DNA of 64,000 nt, from NCBI GenBank assembly GCA_020633895.1, contig JACKCT010000001.1, positions 124,001-188,000 of the forward strand, given 5' to 3'. This stretch comes from Deltaproteobacteria bacterium. GTDB taxonomy: Bacteria; Lernaellota; Lernaellaia; JACKCT01. The notes beneath the pieces were generated by a model, which saw only the letters and a list, made by a program, of their open reading frames with translations, was not told the origin of the DNA and ran no database searches. The number at the start of each line of letters is the position of its first letter. The stretch's first letter is position 1. Both the position numbers and the translations under genes were made by a program. This document shows, piece by piece, positions 7,835 through 15,791 of the stretch.

Positions 7835-8106
7835 GGCGACGATGGGCGACCCTGAAGGCCATGGCGGTGATCGGGCTGGCGCGCCTCACGTTACGCCTGC
7901 CGGACCCGGTGCTGGTGCGCGTTCTGGGCGCGACGCATCTGTCCGCGCGAATCGTGGGCGTTTCGTCGAAGAATCGCGGGTTGATTTTGGAAATCCAGGA
8001 CATCTTTCGGCGCTCGGGATTCGCCTCGGCAACGCTGCGGCGGATGCTGACCGACGGCGATCCCCGGCGGCTGCGCTTTCTGGTGCGGGGGGCGTTTTTG
8101 CGATGA
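7831..8106 (+). CDS. Small basic protein of unknown function
   Basis: 91 residues; I do not recognise the family. The ATG overlaps the stop of the preceding oxidoreductase (ATGA) and has GGGAGG eleven bases upstream, and the next oxidoreductase begins 16 bp after its stop, so the operon position supports it being real. It is Arg-rich at both ends with a central motif (VSSKNRGLILEIQD), and no transmembrane segment longer than the short hydrophobic AMAVIGLARLTL stretch. It may be a small partner of the flanking Gfo/Idh pair. Confidence 0.6.
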   Translation: MRRRWATLKAMAVIGLARLTLRLPDPVLVRVLGATHLSARIVGVSSKNRGLILEIQDIFRRSGFASATLRRMLTDGDPRRLRFLVRGAFLR

Positions 8107-8121
8107 CGGACGGGCGCGGCC

Positions 8122-9147
8122 ATGTCTGACCCCATGGGAATCGCCCTGATCGGCGCGGGGGGTGCGGCGCCCGCGTGGGCGCGGGTGTACGGCGAGACCG
8201 AAGAGGCGCGCGTGGTGGCGGTGTTCGACGAGAGCATCGATAAGGCCCGGCGCCTGGCCGCGACCATTCCCGATGCCGAGGCGTTCGCGGACCTGGGGCA
8301 ACTGCTGGCCCAGGGAGAGATCTGGGCGGCGGAGATCAACCTGCCTTCGGATTTGGCCATGGCCGCCGCGACGCAGTGCCTGGAAGCGGGGGTGGGGGTC
8401 GGCCTGCGCGGCGCGACGATCCGATCCCGCCAGGCCGTTGCGTCGTTGGAAGGCGCGATGCAGTCCCGCTCGGCGGTGCGGCTGTTCTCTCCGTCGTTCT
8501 ACTATCCGCCCGTCGAACGCGCCCGCCAATTGCTGGCCCAAACGGCGCTCGGCGATGCCCAGACCATGCGCGTACGATCCGTTTTGGGGCGCTACGGCCG
8601 CTCGGCCGATTCCCTGCTCGGCGAGGTGGACGTCGAGGCCGACCGCCTCAACTCCCCCGAGTTCGAGGCGCTTTCGCTGATCTTTCTGCTGGGCGATGTG
8701 CAGTCGGTGCATGCGTGGGAGCGGGACGGGTGCGTGCTGGTGACGTGGAACGCGGGAACCGGCGTCGGGGCGGGGCGGTACGGCGTCTACGAGGCGATTC
8801 GCGCACCCCAGGTGCCGGTTCGCAGCCGTCTGGAACCCCTCGACGAGACCTTCGAAATCGCCGGGACGGACGGCTATATCTTCGGCGGCGGCATCACCGG
8901 ATGCGTCCGCGAGAGCCCGGCGCTGGCGACGTACATCCTCGATAAATACGAGCAGCCCGTCGCCCAACTCGACGACAATCCCCTGGCCGCCTACCGCAAG
9001 GGCGCCGACGACCTCATCACCGCCTTGCGCCGCCGCGCCACTCCCCGCTTCGGCATCGAATGGGCCCACGAAATCGCCCTGGTCAAGGACGCGATTCGGC
9101 GCTCGTTGGAGTTAGGGGAGGAAATCAGCTTGGACGGGTTGTCTTAG
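8122..9147 (+). CDS. Gfo/Idh/MocA-like protein lacking the EKP lysine motif
   Basis: 341 residues. The N-terminal Rossmann fold is present (MGIALIGAGGAAPAWARVYG), and the spacing follows the Gfo/Idh/MocA plan, with ESIDKARRLAATIPDAEAFADL matching the usual second half of the nucleotide domain. Where family members have CEKPLA this protein reads GVGLRGATIRSR, so the catalytic lysine is absent. It ends with a normal-looking C-terminal helix region. It is probably co-transcribed with the active-looking paralogue at 6488 and may be a regulatory or structural partner, or use a different chemistry. Confidence 0.75.
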   Translation: MSDPMGIALIGAGGAAPAWARVYGETEEARVVAVFDESIDKARRLAATIPDAEAFADLGQLLAQGEIWAAEINLPSDLAMAAATQCLEAGVGVGLRGATIRSRQAVASLEGAMQSRSAVRLFSPSFYYPPVERARQLLAQTALGDAQTMRVRSVLGRYGRSADSLLGEVDVEADRLNSPEFEALSLIFLLGDVQSVHAWERDGCVLVTWNAGTGVGAGRYGVYEAIRAPQVPVRSRLEPLDETFEIAGTDGYIFGGGITGCVRESPALATYILDKYEQPVAQLDDNPLAAYRKGADDLITALRRRATPRFGIEWAHEIALVKDAIRRSLELGEEISLDGLS

Positions 9148-9161
9148 CGAAAACCAATCCT

Positions 9162-9379
9162 GTCGTTCAGAGCCCCGAACGGTAGTGAGGGGTCAAACTC
9201 GAGCGGTGTTCGCAATCAGTCCGAGGAAACGGAGCCGCGAACTGCTTGCCTCGCCGTAGCCTTGGCGTAGGCGGGTAGTGAGCGGTTGGGTGCGAGCCGG
9301 TACGTCTCCAACGTGGTTCGACATATCGAACGTCGAGTCGCGTGCGCGAAACCGGATCCTTCGCTTCGCTCAGGATGAC
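9162..9379. repeat. Dispersed repeat, family A copy 2 (mosaic)
   Basis: The right end GGATCCTTCGCTTCGC followed by TCAGGATGAC matches the right end of the 3851-3952 element. The left end GTCGTTCAGAGCCCC is a decayed version of the left arm. The middle contains CTCGCCGTAGCCTTGGCGTAGGCGG, itself an inverted repeat of a kind also common in environmental genomes. It fills most of the 310-bp gap between two convergent genes; nothing else was seen there. Confidence 0.65.
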
Positions 9380-9457
9380 AACGATTGGGACTTGTCGTGG
9401 CAACCCGCTCCCTGACGGCCGCGGCCCTGACGGACAAAACCGCGCGTCACGATCAAC

Positions 9458-9895
9458 TCACTCCCACAACATCAACCCCGTCGCCGCATCCGGAACGCGG
9501 ACCAGATCGACGCCGTCCAACTCGCGGATAACGAATTCCAGAGCGTAGACGGTAGCCGAGAGCAGGTGCCCGGCGACCATGTTCGTCTCGCCGGCCTGCA
9601 TGAACCCGGCGGTCAGATGCAGGTGCCAGAACAGCTCCCCCTCCTTGGACGAGAGGTTGCCGTAGAGCATCAGCACTTCCATCAATCCCACCCGATGCAC
9701 CGCCGGGGTGCGATACGCGCGGGCGACGTCGTCCCATTCGGTGACTTTCGCCTCCGTCACGGCCCCCAGCGCACGCACCTCCGCGCACTTTAGGTCGTAC
9801 TGCCTCGCGACCTGCAACAGAGCGCCGACGAGGTCTTCGTCCCGTTCCAATCGACCGACGATCACCCGGCCGCTTTTGGCTTCATACGTCTTCAT
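9458..9895 (-). CDS. PPC/DUF296-domain protein
   Basis: 145 residues, one domain. The PPC (plant and prokaryote conserved, DUF296) fold is indicated by the pattern around ALLQVARQYDLKCAEVRALGAV, VLMLYGNLS, the metal-site histidines in FWHLHLTAG, and VAGHLLSATVYALEFVI near the end. Bacterial single-domain members are trimers of unclear role; plant relatives bind DNA through AT-hooks, which are absent here. The ATG at 9895 has GAGGAA upstream. It lies 28 bp downstream of the M14 carboxypeptidase gene and may be co-transcribed with it. Confidence 0.85.
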   Translation of the reverse strand: MKTYEAKSGRVIVGRLERDEDLVGALLQVARQYDLKCAEVRALGAVTEAKVTEWDDVARAYRTPAVHRVGLMEVLMLYGNLSSKEGELFWHLHLTAGFMQAGETNMVAGHLLSATVYALEFVIRELDGVDLVRVPDAATGLMLWE

Positions 9896-9923
9896 CGTTC
9901 CTCGCGAATCCTCGAATTGACGT

Positions 9924-11963
9924 CTACTGTCCGCAGCCGCCCGTGTCGTCGTCATCGTCGTCACCGGCGCCGAACACGTCGATCGTCACCGAGTCCGATC
10001 CCGAGCCGCCCTGGCCCTGCACGATAAGGGTGACGATGTATTCGCCGCCGGCGTCGAAGGTGTGGGACGGGTTTTCGGACGTGGAGGTGTCGCCGTCGCC
10101 GAAGTTCCAAAGCAAGCTGTCCACGCACCCGCTCACCGCGGAAATCGCCGAAGCGAACTGCACCGACAGGGGTGCGTCACCCGCGAAGGTGTCGGCCGAG
10201 ATTTCCACCGCCGGGGCCAGGCATCCCGCGGCCTGCACGACGGCGTCGATGTCCGCGCCCGGCGTCTCGCCCCCGGCGCTGCCGTCGTCGTCATCCTCGA
10301 TGCGCAGATAACGCTGGCGCATGGCGGGGGACGTCAGCAAAAAGCTGCTGGTGCCGCTGCCGTCGCCGATCTTCGTCCACGGACCCTGCCAGTCGGCCCC
10401 GGCGAACAGCGCGTAGCCGTCTACGCCGTCCGTGTCATTTTCGTACACCACCAGCGGACGCACCCCGTCAAGCTGGATCGAAGCGCCCATGTCCACCACC
10501 AGCACGCCGCCCTTGCCGACAGAATACGCCACCGCGTCGGGCAGGCCGACGACGTCCTTGGGCAGCGACTCGTTCGCGTAGCCGGTGAACGGCCGCTCCA
10601 TCTGCGTCTCGATGGGGCGGATCGCGGCGATCTTGGGATCGGAGGCTTCCTGGGAGAGGGCGACGTTGAGCACCTCCCGCTCGCCCGTGTCGACGGTGGC
10701 GTCAATCTCGCGGGGGATATAGCCGTTGGCGTGGAAACGCACCGTGTAGTCACCGGGCGACAGAACGCGATAGTAGTCGCCGACCGCCGGGTCCGTGTAC
10801 GCGTGCCACAGGCTCTCGACGGTCACGACCGCCTCCAGCGGATCGCCGGTCGACGCGTCGGTGACAAGGCCCGTCAGGCCTTCGTTGGCGCGCTCGACCC
10901 ACGCCAGCATGGCCTGGGCGTTGCGGTCGGTGTATCCGTCGATCTGGTTGGACGACGGCGTCTTGGTGTTGGAGATTTCCACGATCACCGACATGGTGCC
11001 GGCGGCCATATACGACGTCTCTTCGCTGATGCCCTCGACTTTGTACCAATCGTAGCCGTTGGTGATCGGGTAGTCGGCGATGTCGCCGTAGAGGTTGGAC
11101 AGGGAGATGTAGAGCGGCTCGTCCGGCGCGGGTTGGGGGGTGGAGTCCAGGGGATAGTTCACGACCTCGGAGCCCGAGTGGTACTGAATCGCCAACGCGG
11201 CGGCGGACTCGATGTACCAGTCGGTCATGGCGCGGACTTCCGCTTCGGACGCCGGGTCGGAACCGCCGCCGTTCCAGTTGATCGGGAAGTTGCGGTTCAG
11301 GTCCACGCCCCGGCTGTTGGTCCGGCGGGGCACCTCGAAACCGTCCGGGTTGACGATGGGCACGAAGTACATTTCGAAGTCGTCGACCAGGGCGCCGTAT
11401 TCGTCGGCGCTCGCGTAGCCGGAAAGCAGCCGGTCCATGAACTCCATGACGACTTCCTCGGCGATCTGCTCGTCGCCGTGGATGGAGCCGTCGAAGATCA
11501 CGCGCGGCTCGGCTTCGTTTTCGGTCACGTTGTCGGAGATTTTGACCATCCACACGCTGCGGGTGCCGCCCTGCGTCGGGCCGAGTTCGGTGACTTGAAC
11601 CAGGCCGGGGTAGGTGGATTCCCATTCCTCGATTTGGTCAACCATGGAGTCGTAATCGTAATAGCCGAAGGCCTTTTCCGGCGCGGGCAGAACCTTGGGC
11701 GAGAACCCCCGGGCGTAGAGGAGGTCCAGGCGTTGGGAGTCGACCCGCAGACGGACGATGTCGCCGTCCCGGCCGGTGACGTTGTAGCCGTCGGCGATGA
11801 GGCGATCGAGCTGCGCCCGGTCGGTGATTTGGATTTCGATCTCGACCGCGTCCTCGTCATGCATATCGAACGCGGCGGCGGACGCGACCCAGAGCAGGGT
11901 CATCGTCGCGGCCAAAATCAGGCGCGCAAAAACGGCGCGCGCGCGACAAACGGGGGCATTCAT
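9924..11963 (-). CDS. Secreted M14 zinc carboxypeptidase with regulatory-like and PKD domains
   Basis: 679 residues. A signal peptide (LILAATMTLLWVASAAAF) is followed by a short prodomain and an M14 catalytic domain. The zinc ligands are in SIHGDEQIAEE (HxxE) and IQYHSGSE, the substrate pocket is GVDLNRNFPINW, and the catalytic Glu is in SVIVEISN. A carboxypeptidase-regulatory-like beta domain follows (GLVTDASTGDPLEAVV), then a PKD domain (LLWNFGDGDTSTSENPSHTF). The protein ends in a hexa-aspartate run and TGGCGQ. GGAGAA precedes the ATG at 11963. It is predicted to trim peptides outside the inner membrane. The divergent glycosyltransferase gene begins 138 bp away. Confidence 0.93.
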   Translation of the reverse strand: MNAPVCRARAVFARLILAATMTLLWVASAAAFDMHDEDAVEIEIQITDRAQLDRLIADGYNVTGRDGDIVRLRVDSQRLDLLYARGFSPKVLPAPEKAFGYYDYDSMVDQIEEWESTYPGLVQVTELGPTQGGTRSVWMVKISDNVTENEAEPRVIFDGSIHGDEQIAEEVVMEFMDRLLSGYASADEYGALVDDFEMYFVPIVNPDGFEVPRRTNSRGVDLNRNFPINWNGGGSDPASEAEVRAMTDWYIESAAALAIQYHSGSEVVNYPLDSTPQPAPDEPLYISLSNLYGDIADYPITNGYDWYKVEGISEETSYMAAGTMSVIVEISNTKTPSSNQIDGYTDRNAQAMLAWVERANEGLTGLVTDASTGDPLEAVVTVESLWHAYTDPAVGDYYRVLSPGDYTVRFHANGYIPREIDATVDTGEREVLNVALSQEASDPKIAAIRPIETQMERPFTGYANESLPKDVVGLPDAVAYSVGKGGVLVVDMGASIQLDGVRPLVVYENDTDGVDGYALFAGADWQGPWTKIGDGSGTSSFLLTSPAMRQRYLRIEDDDDGSAGGETPGADIDAVVQAAGCLAPAVEISADTFAGDAPLSVQFASAISAVSGCVDSLLWNFGDGDTSTSENPSHTFDAGGEYIVTLIVQGQGGSGSDSVTIDVFGAGDDDDDDTGGCGQ

Positions 11964-12100
11964 CGTCAATTTCTCCAACGCCATCGGCGCAAATCTTCGT
12001 GGGCTGTATTCCAATAGCCGCCGAAATAGTAGCATGCCTTGCGCCTTGCTGGAATTTGTTAATCAGATCGCCTAGATAATGTCCAAATCGGGACCAAGAG

Positions 12101-13537
12101 ATGCATGACGCAATGACTGCCAACTCCGCCAGTGAGGGACGAAGCCGCGCTTGGCGTGGTGTGCTGTTCCTTGTCGGCGGCTTGATTTTCGCCGCGTCAA
12201 TTGTCGCGTTTCCACGACAAATGCTGATGACGGTCGGCATTGCTTCCGGCGTCTACCTGACGATCGTGAGCGTGCGTCGCGTGGTCTATACACTCGTCGC
12301 GATTTTTACTCGGCGGCCGCAAGCGACGGCCGTCGATGTCCCCGAGAACACTCCCAAGGTGCTGATATTGGTTGCGGCACGCGACGAAGACGCGACGCTG
12401 GCGGAGTGCGTCGCCGATTTGCTGAAGACGACGTGGCCGATGGAGCGGCTGCGAATTCTCGTGATCGACGATGGCTCGGCGACGCCGGTGGAGAATGTGC
12501 CGGGTGGGTTAACGGATGATCCGCGCATGGAAATCTACCGTCGCGAGGGCGCGCGAGCCGGTCGGGGGAAATCGACGGCCTTGCGCGATGCGGTGGAACT
12601 CCATGGTGGTGACGCGGAGTTGATCTATGTGGTCGACGCCGACGCACGTGTCGCGAGCGACTCCTTGGCGCGTCTTTGGATCACGATGGAGCAGCGCAAC
12701 GTCGACGCGGCTCAGGGGGCGATGGTGCCGCGAAATCGCACGGCGTCAAATGCCGCTTGGCACACCTGGTTGGAATCGGCGGTGCATCAGGGCATCACGC
12801 AGACCGGCGCGGACCGCCTCGGCGGGATGGTGAGCCTGCTGGGCTCGAACTATCTGGTGAAGCGCGAGGCCCTGGACGCGGTTGGCGGATTCGAGGCGGG
12901 GGTGCGTCTGGAGGATGTGAACCTGACGTTGGCTCTGGCCGAGCAAGGACGGCGCGTTGCGTATGTACCCGAGGCGCAATCGACAATGCTGGCGTGCGAG
13001 GACTCCCGCGAATCCAAAGCGCAGCATCGCGCGTGGTCCCAGGCGTTTTTTCAAGCCGCGTGGCGGCATCGCGCGACCTCTTTGAATGGATACGGCGGGC
13101 CGGTTGCTTCAATGGACCGGGCCGTTTACGCGCTGGGATACTTGGATCGGTCGATGTTGCTGGTAGCATTTTCGGCGGCTTTTCTTGCCTATGCTTGTGG
13201 TTTTTCCGCTTATGGCTTTGGCGATTTCCACACTCGCGACGCCTTCGTTTGGGGCGGCTTTCACGGGATGTCGACCGTTGCGCCGGACTTGATTTGGCTG
13301 GAATGGGCCGTCCCCCTCGGCGCGCTCGCCATTGCCGCGGCCCAGACTCCGGTCGCCCTGTGGCGATGGGGCGCGACGGGCCGTGACTATTTGAAATTGT
13401 TCACGCTGCCGTTTGCGTTTTTGGGCGAAATCCCGACGCACCTGCGCGCGTTGTTCGACGCCATTGCGGGCCGCGCGAACCCCTGGCGGCGGACGCGGCG
13501 CGGCGTGGCGGAGAATGACGGAGCGCGGCGGCCGTGA
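12101..13537 (+). CDS. Membrane-bound family 2 glycosyltransferase
   Basis: 478 residues. Two N-terminal hydrophobic segments (GVLFLVGGLIFAASIVAF and the following one) precede a GT2 domain with VIDDGSATP, YVVDADARV and LEDVNLTLA. Three to four C-terminal membrane segments follow (LLVAFSAAFLAYACGF, LGALAIAAAQTPVALW). This layout matches processive or polyprenol-linked glycosyltransferases of the cellulose-synthase-like group, though the QxxRW motif is replaced by QHRAWSQAF. The stop overlaps the GTG of the next gene. It is the first gene of a four-gene glycan operon. Confidence 0.85.
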   Translation: MHDAMTANSASEGRSRAWRGVLFLVGGLIFAASIVAFPRQMLMTVGIASGVYLTIVSVRRVVYTLVAIFTRRPQATAVDVPENTPKVLILVAARDEDATLAECVADLLKTTWPMERLRILVIDDGSATPVENVPGGLTDDPRMEIYRREGARAGRGKSTALRDAVELHGGDAELIYVVDADARVASDSLARLWITMEQRNVDAAQGAMVPRNRTASNAAWHTWLESAVHQGITQTGADRLGGMVSLLGSNYLVKREALDAVGGFEAGVRLEDVNLTLALAEQGRRVAYVPEAQSTMLACEDSRESKAQHRAWSQAFFQAAWRHRATSLNGYGGPVASMDRAVYALGYLDRSMLLVAFSAAFLAYACGFSAYGFGDFHTRDAFVWGGFHGMSTVAPDLIWLEWAVPLGALAIAAAQTPVALWRWGATGRDYLKLFTLPFAFLGEIPTHLRALFDAIAGRANPWRRTRRGVAENDGARRP

Positions 13538-14436
13538 TCGACGAGCGCGTCATCGCGATTGTGCTCGCGTACAACTCGGGCGAGGATCTGGGGTTGTGCG
13601 TCGGGCATCTGTTGGGATTTTTTCCGGCCGAGCGCATCCTGGTGGTCGACAACGCGTCCACGGACGACTGCACGCAGGGCGTGCCCGAGGACGTCTACGT
13701 CGAGCGCCTTGAGAAGAACCTGGGTTTTTGCGGCGGGACCAACCGCCTGCTGCGTCTGGCCCGGGAGCGCGGCGCGACGTTCGCCCTGTCGATCAACCCG
13801 GACGCGCGGGTGGAGGAAGAGGACGTTCGCGTCTTGATGCACACCGCGCGGGACCGGTGCGTGGCGCTGGCTCATCCGCGTGTGCTGCGCGAGGACGATC
13901 CGGCGACGTTGGACGGCGCGTGGATGAAGCTGACGTGGCGCCATCGGGCGGTGCAACTCGTGGGCGAGGGGATGCCCGACGGAGTGCCCTATCATCGCCC
14001 CCGCCGTGTGGACGGCGGACACGGAGCGTGTTTTCTGGCCCGCGTCGATCCGGTGCTCGAGGTCGGCGGGTTCAATGAAGATTTATTTGCCTATCAGGAC
14101 GAGGTGGAATTGACGATTCGACTGCGCCGCAAGGGGTACGTGGCCGCGTACAATCCCCAGGCCAAGGCTCTGCATCGCGGGCCGCGCCTGGACGCGAAAA
14201 AGCGGGAGAACAAGGCGTATTATCTGGCGCGAAACAGCGCGCTGATGATGCGCCGATATGCCGACCCGTGGCAGAAGGTCAAATTCCACGTCTTCCTGGC
14301 GCTGGCCCGGTGGTTCGTGGACGGACCCAAGGCCGCGCGCGGCGATGCCGAATCCCAGGCGGCGCTGGAAGGCTGGGAGCACGGCCTGTCCGGCCTGACC
14401 GGACCTCGGCCCGGAACGTGGGTGGTGATGTCTTGA
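13534..14436 (+). CDS. Family 2 glycosyltransferase, rhamnosyltransferase-like
   Basis: 300 residues. Features are VIAIVLAYNSGEDLGLCV, the DNAST loop in ILVVDNASTDDCT, NLGFCGGTN, and GGHGACFLARVDPVLEVGGFNEDLFAYQDEVEL in two parts, which is typical of rhamnosyl- and related GT2 enzymes. It starts at a GTG overlapping the preceding stop (GTGA) and its own stop overlaps the next TTG start. It presumably adds one residue to the glycan built by the neighbouring genes; the sugar is not predictable. Confidence 0.88.
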   Translation: MIDERVIAIVLAYNSGEDLGLCVGHLLGFFPAERILVVDNASTDDCTQGVPEDVYVERLEKNLGFCGGTNRLLRLARERGATFALSINPDARVEEEDVRVLMHTARDRCVALAHPRVLREDDPATLDGAWMKLTWRHRAVQLVGEGMPDGVPYHRPRRVDGGHGACFLARVDPVLEVGGFNEDLFAYQDEVELTIRLRRKGYVAAYNPQAKALHRGPRLDAKKRENKAYYLARNSALMMRRYADPWQKVKFHVFLALARWFVDGPKAARGDAESQAALEGWEHGLSGLTGPRPGTWVVMS

Positions 14437-15791
14437 GCACGCCGGACAAACCCCGATACGTCATCCTGGGCGGGGGCGTGGCCGGGCTGACGTGCGCCGA
14501 CGCCCTGGCCCATCGCGGCCACGAAGTCACCGTGCTCGAAGCGCTGCCGGAAGTGGGCGGCCTGGCCCGCAATATCGACGTGGACGGCTTTCTGTTCGAT
14601 ATCGGCGGGCACCGTTTTTTCACCGACAAGCCCTACATCATCGAATGGCTCGAAACGCTCATGGGCGACGAGTTGCTCACCGTCGAACGCAAAAGCCGCA
14701 TCCTGCTGGGCGGGAAGTTCCACCACTACCCTCTCAAGCCCGTCAACGCGCTTTTCGGCATGGGTCTGGCCCGATCCTTCGCGATCATCCTGGGGTATTT
14801 GAAGACCGCCCTTTTCGAACGCGGCGGACGCCAGGACAACTTCGAGGAATGGGTCGTCGCCCGATTCGGACGGCCGCTCTATGACATCTACTTCGGTCCC
14901 TACACCGCCAAGGCCTGGGGCGTGGAGCCCACGCGCATCTCCGCCGACTGGGCCGCCCAACGCATCCAACTGCTTTCGCTGACCGACGCCGTGCGCAAGG
15001 CGCTGATGAATTTCGGGCCCAACTCTCCGCGCACCTACGCCTCCCGATTCTGGTACCCCAAGCGCGGCATCGGACGCATTCCGGTCAAGCTCGCCGAGCG
15101 CGTGCGGGAGCGGGGCGGGCGAATCCTGTTGCAATCCCCGGCGGTGAAGTTGGAGCGCGAAAACGGGATCTATCGCGTCACCACGTCCCAAGGGGAGACC
15201 ATCGAAGCCGAGCGCATCATCTCCACGATTCCGGTGCCGATCCTCTGCCGCCTGCTGGGCGACGAAGGCATGAACGGCGCGCTGGAATACCGGTGCCTGC
15301 GGTGCGTGTTCTTGAAGATCGACCGGCCGCGCGTCACCGACGACACCTGGGTCTATATCCCGGAACGGGACGTCATTTTCGGTCGCATCCACGAGCCGAA
15401 GAATTGGTCGTCGCAAATGGTGCCCGACGGGCGCACCAGCCTTTGCCTGGAGATTTTTTGCGGCGAGGGAGACGAGATTTGGGATCTGCCCGGCGAGGAA
15501 CTCTACCGCCGCTGCGCGCTGGATCTGGAGCGCCTGGGGTTCATCAAGGCCGACGAAGTGGTGGACGGAAGCGACTTGAAGGTGAAGAACGCGTACCCGG
15601 TGTTTCTCGTCGGTTATCGGGACGTCCTTGACGCGACGTTCCGACGCCTGTCCGAATATGACGGCATCCACTTGGTGGGCCGGACCGGCGCGTTCACCTA
15701 CACCAACATGGACCAGGTTATCCACGACGCCCTCACGTTGGTCGGTCGTCTGATCGCGGAGCCGGTCGACGGGCCGGTCGACGGGCCATGA
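14433..15791 (+). CDS. FAD-dependent amine-oxidase-like / UDP-galactopyranose-mutase-like oxidoreductase
   Basis: 452 residues. The ADP-binding motif YVILGGGVAGLTCADALAHRGHEV is followed by EALPEVGGLARN and FDIGGHRFFTD, as in the flavin-dependent amine oxidase/protoporphyrinogen oxidase superfamily and in UDP-galactopyranose mutase-like proteins in glycan clusters. The GRTGAFTYTNMDQVIHDAL C-terminal motif binds the flavin. Its position inside a glycosyltransferase operon with 4-bp overlaps at both ends argues for a sugar or polyprenol-linked substrate rather than haem. The start is a TTG overlapping the previous stop. A tandem duplicated EPVDGPVDGP ends the protein. Confidence 0.85.
   Translation: MSTPDKPRYVILGGGVAGLTCADALAHRGHEVTVLEALPEVGGLARNIDVDGFLFDIGGHRFFTDKPYIIEWLETLMGDELLTVERKSRILLGGKFHHYPLKPVNALFGMGLARSFAIILGYLKTALFERGGRQDNFEEWVVARFGRPLYDIYFGPYTAKAWGVEPTRISADWAAQRIQLLSLTDAVRKALMNFGPNSPRTYASRFWYPKRGIGRIPVKLAERVRERGGRILLQSPAVKLERENGIYRVTTSQGETIEAERIISTIPVPILCRLLGDEGMNGALEYRCLRCVFLKIDRPRVTDDTWVYIPERDVIFGRIHEPKNWSSQMVPDGRTSLCLEIFCGEGDEIWDLPGEELYRRCALDLERLGFIKADEVVDGSDLKVKNAYPVFLVGYRDVLDATFRRLSEYDGIHLVGRTGAFTYTNMDQVIHDALTLVGRLIAEPVDGPVDGP

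Noticed and set aside
9190-9440. Short minus-strand frames with HPERSEGS-like translations
   Set aside because: They are translations of a non-coding dispersed repeat, a known source of false genes.
10062-12017. 651-codon plus-strand frame opposite the M14 carboxypeptidase
   Set aside because: The minus-strand protein has the full zinc-ligand set and signal peptide; this frame has neither motif nor ribosome site.
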